A stretch of DNA of 64,000 nt from an uncultured Coriobacteriaceae bacterium (GCA_902791035.1 CADAUA010000007.1:1-64000), one strand, 5' to 3'; shown: positions 51,187 to 60,013, counted from the first letter of the stretch. Made by a program: numbers and translations. Notes: generated by a model not told the origin, from the sequence alone.

Positions 51187-53697
51187 ATGGCCCAGAGCCA
51201 GACGGCGGCGGTTTGCGCCACCACCCCCCGGATCGTCCTTGCCCTCGACACCTCCACCGACATGCTGGCCTGCGCCGTCGGGCGCGTGAGCCCGGATGCC
51301 CAGAAGCCCGTCGAGCTTCTCGCCACGCGCGACCACATGTGCCGGCGCCGCGCCAACGTCGAGCTTGTGGGTACCTGCAAGGAGGCGCTGGCGGACGCCG
51401 ACCTGACCATGGCCGACGTGGACCAGGTGCTGGTGGGCCGCGGTCCCGGCTCCTTTACGGGCGTGCGCATAGGCGTGGCCACGGCCAAGGGCCTCTCCTG
51501 CGGGCTGGCCCGCCCCCTCTACGGCGTGTCGGCCCTCGATGCGACGGCCTGGGAGGCCTGGGTGGCTGGCGTGCGCGGGCTTCTCGCGGTGGCCATGGAC
51601 GCCATGCGGGGCGAGGTCTATCCCGGAATCTATGAGCTGACGGACGCGGGCGCGCGTCGCACCTTCGAGTCCGAGACCGTGACAAAGACCGATGCCTGCG
51701 TGGAGGCGTGGTCCGCGCGTGCGGACAAGGACGACCTCCTCCTCACGGGCAACGGGCTGGTAAAGTACCGGACGCGCTTCGAGGCCGCGGGTTTTGCACG
51801 CTACGTGGACGAGGGCCTGTGGTATCCCAGCGGTCAGGGGCTCCTGCTCGCGTTTGCGCAGGTGTCTGGTGCCGTGACGGATGGCCGTGCGGACGACCCG
51901 GCTCTCTCTGGCGACCCCGCCCTGGTCCTTCCCATCTACACGCGCCTTTCGGACGCCGAGGAGAACGAGCGCAAACGGCTGGGACTCGCGCAGCCGGCCA
52001 GCGTGGAGGTCACGGGCGTGGACGACGCCCTGGCCGACCGTCACCTGCAGCTCCGTCCCATGAGCGTGAACGACCTGGACGCGGTGGCAGCGCTGGAGGC
52101 CGCGGCCTACGAGGGCTCGGCGCATACCCCCTGGAGCAGGAACGCCTTCTATGAGGAGCTCAGCCAGCCGGGCCGCAGCTGGTGGGTGGCTCACGATATG
52201 GGCCAGATCGTGGGCTTCTCGGGCGGTCTGCTTGCGGGTGGCGACTTCGAGATCGAGGAGGTCGTGGTCACGGAGGCGCGCAGACGCCAGGGGATCGGCG
52301 CCCGGCTGGTCACCCGAGTGGCCTACGATGGCCAGACCTTCGGTGCCCAGACGGCGTCGCTCGAGGTCGACGAGGGCAACGCGCCGGCTCGCGCCCTCTA
52401 CGAGCGGCTGGGCTTCGCGCAGGAGGGACGGCGGCCGTCCTACTACGGACGCGGGCACGACGCCCTTATCCTCCGGGCCCGCCTGCCCCTGGTGGCGGAC
52501 GTGGAGGCTGTGGGCGCGCGCCCCGAGCCTGCGGCGTCCATACGTCCTTGGCCCATCGTGCCGGGGGAGAGAAGCGCGGAGGTCAAGGCGGCTCTTGCGG
52601 CCGCGGGCGACCTGATCCTGGCAATCGAGTCCTCCTGCGACGAGACGGCCATGGCTGTGATCGACTCGCACGGCGCGGTGTGCTCGTCCGTGGTGGCCAC
52701 GAGCATCGACTTCCACGCACGCTTTGGCGGCGTGGTGCCCGAGATCGCCTCCCGCAAGCACGTGGAGGCCATCGTGGGTGTGTACGAGGAGGCCATGGCC
52801 AAGGCCGGCGAGCACTTTGGGTGCGATACCCTGGCCCCTGCCGACCTCGCGGCCGTGGGCGTCACGGCCGGTCCCGGCCTTGTGGGCGCCCTTGTGGTGG
52901 GCGTGGCCTTTGCCAAGGGGCTCTGCGCCTCCTGCGACCTGCCGCTCGTGCCGGTACACCACTTGGAGGGCCACCTCATGGCCAACCTCTTCGAGACGCC
53001 GGACCTCACGCCGCCCTTCGTGGCAAGCCTCGTCTCCGGCGGCAACACCATGCTCGCGCTCGTGCGCGACTGGGGCGACTACCAGGTGCTGGGGACTACC
53101 ATCGACGATGCGGTGGGCGAGGCCTTCGACAAGGTGGCCAAGGCCCTAGGGCTGGGGTATCCCGGTGGTCCCGTCATCAGCCGGCTGGCGGCCAAGGGCA
53201 ACCCCAAGGCCATCCACTTCCCCCGTGCCATGATGCACAGCGGCGACTATTCCTTCTCGCTCTCTGGCCTCAAGACGGCCGTGATCACCTATATAGAGGG
53301 CGAGAACCGCGCGGGCAGGCCCATCAACCTGCCGGACTTGGCGGCGAGCTTCGAGGCGGCGGTCATAGACGTGCAGGTGGCCAAGGCTGCGCGCGCTGTG
53401 GAGGAGTGCGGGGTGGACGACTTCTGCGTGGGGGGCGGTGTGGCGGCAAACCCGCAGCTTCGCGAAGCCTACCGCAAGGAGTTCGGCCGCAGGGGGGTGC
53501 GTGTGACGGTGCCACCCATGGCGGTGTGTGGCGACAACGCGGCCATGATCGGCGTGGTGGCCCTGCGGAGCTTCCGGGCGGGGCTGGTGAGCGACCTCAC
53601 GCTGGACGCGGCGCCCAACGCACCACTTGGCACCTGGGCCTGCCCGGGCACGCCTGTGGTGTCTGGCGACTGGCCGGCCAAGCGCGGCAACAGGTAG
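51187..53697 (+). CDS. TsaB-RimI-TsaD triple fusion (t6A synthesis and ribosomal protein acetylation)
   Basis: One 836-residue frame holds three proteins that are usually separate. Residues 1-255 are TsaB (IVLALDTSTDMLACAVG, GRGPGSFTGVRIGVATAKGL). Residues about 278-440 are a GNAT acetyltransferase like RimI (LRPMSVNDLDAVAALE, EARRRQGIGARLV, NAPARALYERLGF). Residues from about 473 are TsaD (ILAIESSCDETAMAVID, metal-binding HHLEGH near 592, GGVAANPQLREAY). TsaB and TsaD together transfer threonylcarbamoyl to tRNA A37, so the fusion fixes their ratio. All key motifs look intact and no internal stop or shift is seen. No strong ribosome binding site precedes ATG 51187. Confidence 0.93.
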   Translation: MAQSQTAAVCATTPRIVLALDTSTDMLACAVGRVSPDAQKPVELLATRDHMCRRRANVELVGTCKEALADADLTMADVDQVLVGRGPGSFTGVRIGVATAKGLSCGLARPLYGVSALDATAWEAWVAGVRGLLAVAMDAMRGEVYPGIYELTDAGARRTFESETVTKTDACVEAWSARADKDDLLLTGNGLVKYRTRFEAAGFARYVDEGLWYPSGQGLLLAFAQVSGAVTDGRADDPALSGDPALVLPIYTRLSDAEENERKRLGLAQPASVEVTGVDDALADRHLQLRPMSVNDLDAVAALEAAAYEGSAHTPWSRNAFYEELSQPGRSWWVAHDMGQIVGFSGGLLAGGDFEIEEVVVTEARRRQGIGARLVTRVAYDGQTFGAQTASLEVDEGNAPARALYERLGFAQEGRRPSYYGRGHDALILRARLPLVADVEAVGARPEPAASIRPWPIVPGERSAEVKAALAAAGDLILAIESSCDETAMAVIDSHGAVCSSVVATSIDFHARFGGVVPEIASRKHVEAIVGVYEEAMAKAGEHFGCDTLAPADLAAVGVTAGPGLVGALVVGVAFAKGLCASCDLPLVPVHHLEGHLMANLFETPDLTPPFVASLVSGGNTMLALVRDWGDYQVLGTTIDDAVGEAFDKVAKALGLGYPGGPVISRLAAKGNPKAIHFPRAMMHSGDYSFSLSGLKTAVITYIEGENRAGRPINLPDLAASFEAAVIDVQVAKAARAVEECGVDDFCVGGGVAANPQLREAYRKEFGRRGVRVTVPPMAVCGDNAAMIGVVALRSFRAGLVSDLTLDAAPNAPLGTWACPGTPVVSGDWPAKRGNR

Positions 53698-53710
53698 CAT
53701 TCCGGCGCGT

Positions 53711-53790
53711 GTCGTCCCGACGGCCTCCGTCCCAAAGGCCCCTCACCCAAAGGTGTCTCACCCAAAGGGATCCGATTCCCTTGGGACGAC
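53711..53790. repeat. Dispersed palindrome, TCCC-type with three left halves
   Basis: Left-half copies CGTCCCAAAGG (53728), TCACCCAAAGGTGTC (53743-53757) and TCACCCAAAGGGATC (53758-53772) precede one right half, GATTCCCTTGGGACG (53774-53788). An outer pair GTCGTCCC/GGGACGAC (53711-53718 and 53783-53790) overlaps it. The layout is that of the glmS and tsaE copies with different arm bases. It may act as terminator of the tsaBD fusion gene. Confidence 0.65.
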
Positions 53791-53862
53791 GTGTGACAGA
53801 ATCTTGCTGTTGAGAATCGCGAACAAATTTTCGATTTTCTCGGTACACGGACAGATGTTCTG

Positions 53863-53871
53863 TGCTATAGT
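53863..53871 (+). promoter_or_regulatory. Extended -10 promoter with overlapping inverted repeat
   Basis: TGCTATAGT is a good extended -10 element. Just upstream and overlapping it, ACAGA-TGT-TCTGT (53851-53863) is a perfect five-base inverted repeat that a repressor could use. A transcript from here would have a leader of about 170 bases before the next gene, with palindromes TCCTCCG/CGGAGGA, CAGACGTCTG and CCGCG/CGCGG; I recognise no known riboswitch. Confidence 0.5.
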
Positions 53872-54048
53872 CTCCACAAGGCGAACGAGAGTTCCTCCGG
53901 TGGCCCCCAATGGTACGGAGGATCGGGCGGCAGGGTCCGCACTGGTTCGTCTTGGATTTCAGACGTCTGGGATTTCCGTTCTTGTCAGAGAGCTTGCCTT
54001 GAGGCCGCGGGAGCGCGGTCTAGGCACCGTCTACCTTTGGGGGCTGCT

Positions 54049-54888
54049 ATGGGGTACCAGGAGAGCATGATCAGCGTCGCGTGTCTGGCCGAGGCCGTGG
54101 GCGTCCGAGAGGCGATCGAGGAGTACGGAGAGAAGTACTACGTCAACTACTACGGTACCGAGCGGGCAACCAAGGACATCTACCTCGGAACCCCGTGGTA
54201 TGCGGAGGATGAGCCCATGCCGGGTGCGTATCCGGACTACCGTGCTGGCTCGCTGTTCGTAGTCCTGGGCGGGCAGAGGAGTCCCCTGCAGAACGCCCCT
54301 GGCATGATCTGGATAGACGGCATCATCGGTCTGCGCGACGTCCCCTTCCGCAACTTCTTCGAGAACGTGGGCGAGGGGGAGATAAGTGCCGCAGTCGCCG
54401 GTGGATGTCACGGTGCGGTCACACGTGCCCGTCGGAGGATGTCCGACGTGTTCGAGGAGCATCTGGAGCTGGATCGCATGCTGCGGGAGGAGAGCGGTGC
54501 CCGGACCATCGTCACGCCTCCGATGCTCGAGCCGTCCCTCGAGGAGCCTGCGCCCGAGATGCCCTTCTGCGACGACTTCGAGTGGAACGAGGAGGATGAG
54601 CGCCAGTGGCGCGAGCAGCAGGAGCGCTGGGAGGAGCAGGAGAAGAAGCGCCGTGAGGAGCGGGAGAGGATGAGCGCGATCACTCCGGCAGACGTGGAGC
54701 AGAGGGTGCGCGAGATGCTGGACAATGGTGGAGAGAGCGTGCGCGTTCGCGAGGTGGCGACGTCGCTCGGCCTTACCGAGGGGATGGCCCGCTCCCGCAT
54801 GGAGAAGCTCGTGAGCGCCGGATCGCTTGTAAAGCGGCGGCTGGATCGGGGGAGGGTGGCATACGCGCTTGCACAGCGCGATGTGTAG
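54049..54888 (+). CDS. Unknown protein with coiled coil and C-terminal winged helix
   Basis: The 279-residue protein is not recognised. Residues 1-115 are mixed (AIEEYGEKYYVNYYGTERATKDIYLG; GSLFVVLGGQRSPLQNAPGMIWIDGIIGL). Residues about 170-210 are an extremely charged helix rich in Glu, Arg and Gln, probably a coiled coil. The last 65 residues (VEQRVREMLDNGGESVRVREVATSLGLTEGMARSRMEKLVSAG) look like a winged helix, so it may be a DNA-binding regulator. ATG 54049 is preceded by GGGGG; ATG 54067 is an alternative. It lies 65 bases before the transporter genes and may control them. Confidence 0.7.
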   Translation: MGYQESMISVACLAEAVGVREAIEEYGEKYYVNYYGTERATKDIYLGTPWYAEDEPMPGAYPDYRAGSLFVVLGGQRSPLQNAPGMIWIDGIIGLRDVPFRNFFENVGEGEISAAVAGGCHGAVTRARRRMSDVFEEHLELDRMLREESGARTIVTPPMLEPSLEEPAPEMPFCDDFEWNEEDERQWREQQERWEEQEKKRREERERMSAITPADVEQRVREMLDNGGESVRVREVATSLGLTEGMARSRMEKLVSAGSLVKRRLDRGRVAYALAQRDV

Positions 54889-54953
54889 AATGGGCAATGC
54901 CTGATATTGGAAGGCGCCGGCGGGAAGCTGGCGCATGACAGGAAGGTAAAGCA

Positions 54954-56066
54954 ATGGCAGACAAGCGCACGTACAGCCGTCGTGAGGTCCTTGCGATAAT
55001 GGCGGGCCTGGGGCTCACGGGCTTCCTGGGTGCCTGTGGTGGATCGGAGCAGGCCCAGGACCAAGGCTCCGAGCAGGCTCAGGGCGATCAGGCTGTTGGA
55101 ACCGATGCCAACGAGGCCCAGGTCGAGGACGTGAACGTTCGCGTGGCAGCCCTCAAGGGCCCTACGGCCATTGGCCTGGTGCAGATGATGGATACCACGT
55201 CGGGCATTCCCGCGGAAGGCGCATCCGAGGCGCCCACGGAGGTGGCGGAGGGATCGGGCATCACCTACAGCTACTCCATCTCCGGGGCACCCGACGAGGT
55301 GCTGCCGCTCGTGATCTCCGGAGACGTGGATATCGCGCTCGTGCCCTCCAACGCGGCGGCCGTCCTCTACAACAAGACCAAGGGTGGCGTGAGGGTGATC
55401 GACGTAAACACCCTGGGCGTGCTCTCGGTGGTCACCGGCGATGCCTCCATCCAGGCCTTCGAGGACCTGGCCGGCCGTACGGTCTACATGAGCGGCCAGG
55501 GCGCGAGCCCCGAGTACACGCTCAACTACCTGCTCGAGCAGGCGGGGATCAAGGACCAGGTGAGCGTGGAGTGGAAGAGCGAGCACACAGAGGTGGCCTC
55601 GGTCTTGGCGACGGACCCCACGGCGGTGGGTGTCCTGCCGGAGCCCTTTACCACGGCCACCCTGGCTCAGAACGAGTCCCTCTCGGCTCCGATCGTGCTT
55701 GCGGATGTATGGGACAAGTACGCGGGTGCCACAGGCAGCAAGTACGTGATGGGAGTCACGGTAGCTCGGACGGAGTTCGTGGACGAGCATCCCGCAGCGC
55801 TCGAGGACTTCCTGGCTCGCCATGCGGAGTCGGTGCAGTACACGGCCGATGACGTGGACGGCGCGGCGGCCTTGGTGGTCGAGGCTGGCATCGTGGCCAA
55901 GGAGCCCATCGCCAAGAAGGCCATCCCCAAGTGCAACGTGGTCTGCCTTACGGGCGAGGAGATGAAGGACGCCCTTTCCGGCTACCTCCAGGTGCTCTTC
56001 GATGCGGACGCAAGCTCTGTGGGCGGGGCGCTTCCCGAGGACGACTTCTACTACCTTGGCGCGTAG
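54954..56066 (+). CDS. ABC transporter substrate-binding lipoprotein (NMT1/SsuA-like)
   Basis: The 370-residue lipoprotein has a signal with SRREVLAIMAG and lipobox LGAC (Cys28), then a Gln/Asp/Ala-rich linker. The binding domain shows VRVAALKGPTAIGLVQMM, AGAPDEV-like SGAPDEVLPLVISGDVDIALVPSNAAAVLYN and SGQGASPEYTLNYLLEQ, typical of the NMT1/SsuA-type solute-binding family. Members bind small molecules such as pyrimidines, sulfonates or nitrate; the substrate cannot be read here. GGAAGG precedes the ATG. It is followed by the permease-ATPase fusion. Confidence 0.9.
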   Translation: MADKRTYSRREVLAIMAGLGLTGFLGACGGSEQAQDQGSEQAQGDQAVGTDANEAQVEDVNVRVAALKGPTAIGLVQMMDTTSGIPAEGASEAPTEVAEGSGITYSYSISGAPDEVLPLVISGDVDIALVPSNAAAVLYNKTKGGVRVIDVNTLGVLSVVTGDASIQAFEDLAGRTVYMSGQGASPEYTLNYLLEQAGIKDQVSVEWKSEHTEVASVLATDPTAVGVLPEPFTTATLAQNESLSAPIVLADVWDKYAGATGSKYVMGVTVARTEFVDEHPAALEDFLARHAESVQYTADDVDGAAALVVEAGIVAKEPIAKKAIPKCNVVCLTGEEMKDALSGYLQVLFDADASSVGGALPEDDFYYLGA

Positions 56067-56103
56067 GCTGAGCAGGTTCCCTACGAAGGGACCGTCGAAT
56101 GTC

Positions 56104-57489
56104 ATGGGGACGCTCGCGACCGCCGCACTTTGGGTGGTGGTCTGGCAGGTCGCGAGCGTCATCGTGGGGAACCAGATCCTTCTGGCCAGTCCGTGGGAGA
56201 CGCTCGCGAGACTGGTCGTGCTGGTGGGAGATCCCACGTTCTGGGCCACGGTGGCACAGTCGTTCTGCCGCATCGCGCTCGGCTTCTCGCTTGGGTTTGT
56301 CGCGGCGGCCGTCTTGGGTACTGTGGCGGCTAGGCACGGATGGGCTGCTAGGCTGGTGGGCCCTCTCCTGTCATTTCTCAAGAGCGTGCCCCTCGTCTGC
56401 ATCATCGTCCTCCTGCTCATCTGGGTCGGGTCCAGGAGGGTGTCTGCCATCGCGGTCTTTCTCGTGGTATTCCCAGCGGTGTACTTCAGCGTCGTGGAGG
56501 GGCTTCGCGAGGCCGATCCGGCCGTCGGCCAGATGCTCAAGGTGTTTGGCGTGGGCGGAGTACGGAGCTTCCTGGCCCACGGCTGGCCCTCGCTCGTGCC
56601 CTTCCTGGAAGCCACCTGCAGGAACGTCTGCGGCATGGCGTGGAAGGCCGGCGTGGCTGCCGAGGTGATAGGCAGTCCCAAGGGAACTATCGGGTGGAAC
56701 GTCTACCAGGCGAAGCTCCTGCTCGAGACTGCGGACCTCTTTGCCTGGACGCTCGTGGTGGTGTTCGTGTCGTGGGCCTGCGAGAAGGCCTTCCTGGCAT
56801 TGCTTGGGACGAGCTCGCGTTGGGCAATGCGTCTGTCTCTTGCGAGGCCGGCGAGTGGGAGGGCCGGAACCTCCTGTGAGGCGGAAGGGGCGATGCTCAA
56901 AGACATATCGATCGGTCATGGGGAGAGTCCCGTTGCCGAGGGGCTTACGGTGGAGCTGCGTGCCGGGGAGCGGGTCGTGCTCACGGATCCATCGGGTGCA
57001 GGCAAGACCACGTTGCTGCAAACACTCGAGGGGCTTCTGCCTCCCCTAGGAGGAGGGGCCAACTTGCCCAGACGCATCTCGGCGGTGTTCCAGGAGTCGC
57101 GGCTTATCGAGGGCATGTCTGCCGAGGAGAACGTTCTGCTCGTGGCGGGCGGCACTCTCGAATCGGACGGGGCCCGAAGCCTGCTTGCGGAGCTGCTGCC
57201 CCAGGAAGCGCTGGGCAGACCGGTGGCCGAGCTCTCGGGCGGCCAGCGGAGGCGGGTGGAGCTCGTACGTGCGATGGCGCGTCCATCGGGCATCGTGCTC
57301 CTCGATGAGCCATTTGCCTCCCTGGACGAGGAGAGCCATCGCCTGGCGGCAGACTTCGTGGTGCGGCACCTCGCGGGACGTACGCTCCTGGTCGCCTCCC
57401 ATCTGCCTGGGGACGCAGCCCTTCTTGGTGCGCGGGAGGCTCGGATCGGTACGGAGGGAACGAGCGTCCCTTTGGCGATGCGAGACTAG
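56104..57489 (+). CDS. ABC importer permease fused to its ATPase
   Basis: The first ~255 residues are a BPD_transp_1 permease with five or six helices and an EAA-like loop (EGLREADPAVGQMLKVFGVGG). After a short basic linker comes an ABC ATPase of only about 195 residues: Walker A TDPSGAGKTT (Asp for the usual Gly), signature ELSGGQRRRVELVRA, Walker B IVLLDEPFASLD and switch His in ASHLPGD. Normally these are two proteins. ATG 56104 is uncertain; TTG 56056, overlapping the binding-protein gene, would add 16 basic residues. The stop shares CTAG with the stop of the converging gene. Confidence 0.88.
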   Translation: MGTLATAALWVVVWQVASVIVGNQILLASPWETLARLVVLVGDPTFWATVAQSFCRIALGFSLGFVAAAVLGTVAARHGWAARLVGPLLSFLKSVPLVCIIVLLLIWVGSRRVSAIAVFLVVFPAVYFSVVEGLREADPAVGQMLKVFGVGGVRSFLAHGWPSLVPFLEATCRNVCGMAWKAGVAAEVIGSPKGTIGWNVYQAKLLLETADLFAWTLVVVFVSWACEKAFLALLGTSSRWAMRLSLARPASGRAGTSCEAEGAMLKDISIGHGESPVAEGLTVELRAGERVVLTDPSGAGKTTLLQTLEGLLPPLGGGANLPRRISAVFQESRLIEGMSAEENVLLVAGGTLESDGARSLLAELLPQEALGRPVAELSGGQRRRVELVRAMARPSGIVLLDEPFASLDEESHRLAADFVVRHLAGRTLLVASHLPGDAALLGAREARIGTEGTSVPLAMRD

Positions 57490-57743
57490 TCGTCGAAGAT
57501 CGCGTTGGAGTAGGCGGTCTTGGCGCTTATCCCGGGGATGCTCCCGATCTTGCCCACCATGGCGCTGATCGTGTCCTGCGGGGCGTCCACGGCAATGCTG
57601 ATGATGGCTATGCCGCGCTGCCGGTAGGGGATGCCCATGCGGCCCACGATGTAGGGAGCGTACTCATGGAGCAGGCTGTTGAGCGTGGGGGTGGAGTCGG
57701 GGTCCTCCACTATGATGCCTACGACGGCGACTCGGCTTCTCAT
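57486..57743 (-). CDS. TM1266-type ACT-domain regulator (iron-only hydrogenase system)
   Basis: The 85-residue protein (MRSRVAVVGIIVEDPDSTPTLNSLLHEY, IVGRMGIPYRQRGIAIISI, VDAPQDTISAMVGKIG) matches the small TM1266 family, annotated as a putative regulator of the [FeFe]-hydrogenase system and related to ACT/NikR ligand-binding folds. It is usually found with hydE, hydF or hydG; none is here, so this copy is an orphan in the window. GGAGG lies five bases before ATG 57743. Its stop overlaps the stop of the converging transporter gene by three bases within CTAG. Confidence 0.88.
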   Translation of the reverse strand: MRSRVAVVGIIVEDPDSTPTLNSLLHEYAPYIVGRMGIPYRQRGIAIISIAVDAPQDTISAMVGKIGSIPGISAKTAYSNAIFDD

Positions 57744-57791
57744 TGGTGCCTCCCAAATGGTCGTGCTCGGCCCGGACGGGTCGTCGGAAAC

Positions 57792-57797
57792 TAGAAT
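57792..57797 (+). promoter_or_regulatory. Putative -10 box of the NUDIX gene
   Basis: TAGAAT, in the context CTAGAATAGG, lies 55 bases before the NUDIX start. The same decamer-like context (ATAGAATAGG) stands before the MBOAT gene at 58530. Confidence 0.4.
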
Positions 57798-57851
57798 AGG
57801 CCACGTAGCGGCGGTGGTGCCAAGCTGTCCGCATTAAAGGAAGGGATGCAT

Positions 57852-58478
57852 ATGCCATCGAGGGAACCAGGTATGAGGGACAAGCACGGGCTGACGGAGG
57901 AGGAGTTCCTGGAGCAGTACACGCCCAAGGCCTACCCGCACCCGTCGCTCACCGCCGACATATGCGTCTTTCGCAAGAGTGGGCCCACGGGCCTGCAGCT
58001 CCTGCTGGTGCAGCGGGGCGGGCATCCCTACCTTGGGTACTGGGCAACGCCCGGAGGCTTCGTACAGCCCGACGAGACGGCCGACCACGCCGCGGCACGT
58101 GAGCTCGAGGAGGAGACAGGTGCCTTCGGTCTGGCGCTCGAGCCCCTGGCGCTCTACAGCACGCCGGGACGGGATCCGAGAGGCTGGACCGTGTCCTACT
58201 CCTTCGTGGCGCTCGACGCCGAGGGCGTCACGGTGCGAGCCGGGGACGATGCAGCCAAGGCTGCATGGTTCGATGTGTCTGCGACCGAGTCGGAGGGGCG
58301 TCTTCGCCTGGACCTCACCTGTGGCAGGGACTCGCTCTCCACGACCTTCTCGGTCGTAAATCAGGCGGTTACGGCCATGCCCCGCGCGGCGGATGTGGTG
58401 GGTGACGGCCTGGCGTTCGACCATGCGGACATCGTCGCCGATGCCTGGCTGCGCCTTCGCCATGCCGATCTCCTATAG
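57852..58478 (+). CDS. NUDIX hydrolase (ADP-ribose pyrophosphatase-like)
   Basis: The 208-residue protein carries an intact NUDIX box, GGFVQPDETADHAAARELEEETG, near 75-97, after YPHPSLTADICVF and a beta strand LLLVQRGGHPYLGYWATPG. Such enzymes cleave nucleoside diphosphates linked to other groups; ADP-ribose is common for proteins of this layout. The C-terminal 50 residues are not a recognisable DNA-binding domain, so an NrtR-type regulator is unlikely. ATG 57852 is chosen because GGAAGGG lies six bases before it; ATG 57846 abuts the site. Confidence 0.88.
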   Translation: MPSREPGMRDKHGLTEEEFLEQYTPKAYPHPSLTADICVFRKSGPTGLQLLLVQRGGHPYLGYWATPGGFVQPDETADHAAARELEEETGAFGLALEPLALYSTPGRDPRGWTVSYSFVALDAEGVTVRAGDDAAKAAWFDVSATESEGRLRLDLTCGRDSLSTTFSVVNQAVTAMPRAADVVGDGLAFDHADIVADAWLRLRHADLL

Positions 58479-58530
58479 AGCGGTTTCGTCCCGCAACGCT
58501 TGGTGCTGAGTGCTTTGTCTGCGCATCACA

Positions 58531-58536
58531 TAGAAT
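58531..58536 (+). promoter_or_regulatory. Putative -10 box of the acyltransferase pair
   Basis: TAGAAT lies 44 bases before the MBOAT start, after the NUDIX stop. TTGTCT ten bases further up is too close to be a standard -35. Confidence 0.35.
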
Positions 58537-58579
58537 AGGAACCTGTCAGCTTTCGCTCGGATTCAGATGGGCTCGCCAA

Positions 58580-60001
58580 ATGGTCTTCTCAAGCCTGGTT
58601 TTTCTCCTGGCATTCCTGCCGCTCAACCTGTTTGTGTACTCGCTCGTGCCCAAGGAGTGGCGCAACCAGGTGCTCCTGGCCTTTTCCCTGGTGTTCTACG
58701 CCTGGGGCGGCGTGGAGTTCCTGCTGGTGCTCTTGGCCGACTGCCTGGTCAGCTGGTTCTTTGCCCTTCTCATCCAAGGCCAGGAGGACGCAGCGCGTCG
58801 GCGTGCCCTGCTCGTATGCTCCTTGGTTCTTATGCTCGGGCTGCTCGGGGTCTTCAAGTACACGGGCTTCTTCCTCGGAAACATCAAGGCGGTCCTTGGC
58901 GTGCCAGAGGTGGTGCCCAGCTTCGTTCTGCCCATCGGCATCTCGTTCTACACGTTCCAGCTCGTCTCTTATGTGGTGGACGTCTACCGTCGGGATGTCC
59001 CGGCACAGCCCAAGTTCTGGAAGCTCCTGCTCTACGCGAGCCTCTTCCACCAGTGCATAGCGGGCCCGATCGTGCGCTACGAGACCGTTGCGAACGAGAT
59101 CGACAGGCGCAAGTTCACACCGGCGGGCATGTTTGCCGGCATCAGGCGATTCTCGGTGGGACTGGCAAAGAAGGCCGTGCTTGCCAACGCCTGTGCCTCC
59201 GTGGCGGACGGGCTCCTTCCCTCAGGGGCGGATGCCCTCATGGCCCAGCCAGGTGCGAGCATTTGGCTGGGAATGGCCTGCTACATGCTCCAGATCTATC
59301 TCGACTTCTCGGCATACTCGGACATGGCCATTGGTCTGGGTCGGATGGTGGGGTTCCATTACCTCGAGAACTTCAACTACCCCTACTTGGCCACCTCGGT
59401 GCAGGACTTCTGGCGTCGCTGGCACATCTCCCTTTCGACCTTCTTCCGCGATTACGTGTACATTCCGCTGGGTGGTAGCCGCTGCTCGCGGGGTCGCTAC
59501 GTCTTCAACCTCTTCGTCGTGTGGTCTCTTACGGGCTTCTGGCATGGTGCGAGCTGGAACTTCATTCTCTGGGGCCTCTACTTCTTCGTGTTCCTGTTGC
59601 TGGAGCGCTTCGTGATCCGGGGCCGCATGCCCAAGTGGCTCGGGCACGTCTATGCACTCGTGGTCGTCTACTTCGGGTGGGTGCTCTTCCGCTTTACCGA
59701 CTCCTCCGAGCTCTTGGCCGCCCTGGCGACGATGCTTGGCATGGGCAAGTCGGGAATGCTCGGGATGCAGGCGCAGACCGCCCTCGTGAGCAATGTCTTC
59801 CTCATCGCCCTCAGCGTGGTTGCCTGCACCGACCTTGGAAAGCGCCTTCGTGGATGGGCCTTTGGGGCTGCGGCGGACAGCAACGCGATGCTGCGGCTGG
59901 TGGAGGTCGTGGAGGTGGCGCTGCCCGTGCTCCTCGTGCTCGTGTCCATCGTCGCCTTGGTGGGCAACTCGTACAACCCGTTCCTGTACTTCCGGTTCTG
60001 A
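58580..60001 (+). CDS. MBOAT-family membrane O-acyltransferase (AlgI-like)
   Basis: The 473-residue protein has about ten membrane helices, the MBOAT invariant His322 in TGFWHGASWNFILWG, and upstream motifs SAYSDMAIGLGRMVGFHYLENFNYPY and VQDFWRRWHISLSTFFRDYVYIPLGG that define the AlgI/PatA/DltB group. These proteins carry acyl groups across the membrane for O-acylation of cell-surface polymers. The next gene encodes a DHHW partner, the usual arrangement for an acetylation system. The polymer, whether wall polysaccharide, teichoic-type polymer or peptidoglycan, is not shown. Confidence 0.94.
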   Translation: MVFSSLVFLLAFLPLNLFVYSLVPKEWRNQVLLAFSLVFYAWGGVEFLLVLLADCLVSWFFALLIQGQEDAARRRALLVCSLVLMLGLLGVFKYTGFFLGNIKAVLGVPEVVPSFVLPIGISFYTFQLVSYVVDVYRRDVPAQPKFWKLLLYASLFHQCIAGPIVRYETVANEIDRRKFTPAGMFAGIRRFSVGLAKKAVLANACASVADGLLPSGADALMAQPGASIWLGMACYMLQIYLDFSAYSDMAIGLGRMVGFHYLENFNYPYLATSVQDFWRRWHISLSTFFRDYVYIPLGGSRCSRGRYVFNLFVVWSLTGFWHGASWNFILWGLYFFVFLLLERFVIRGRMPKWLGHVYALVVVYFGWVLFRFTDSSELLAALATMLGMGKSGMLGMQAQTALVSNVFLIALSVVACTDLGKRLRGWAFGAAADSNAMLRLVEVVEVALPVLLVLVSIVALVGNSYNPFLYFRF

Positions 60002-60013
60002 TAGGGGTAGCGC

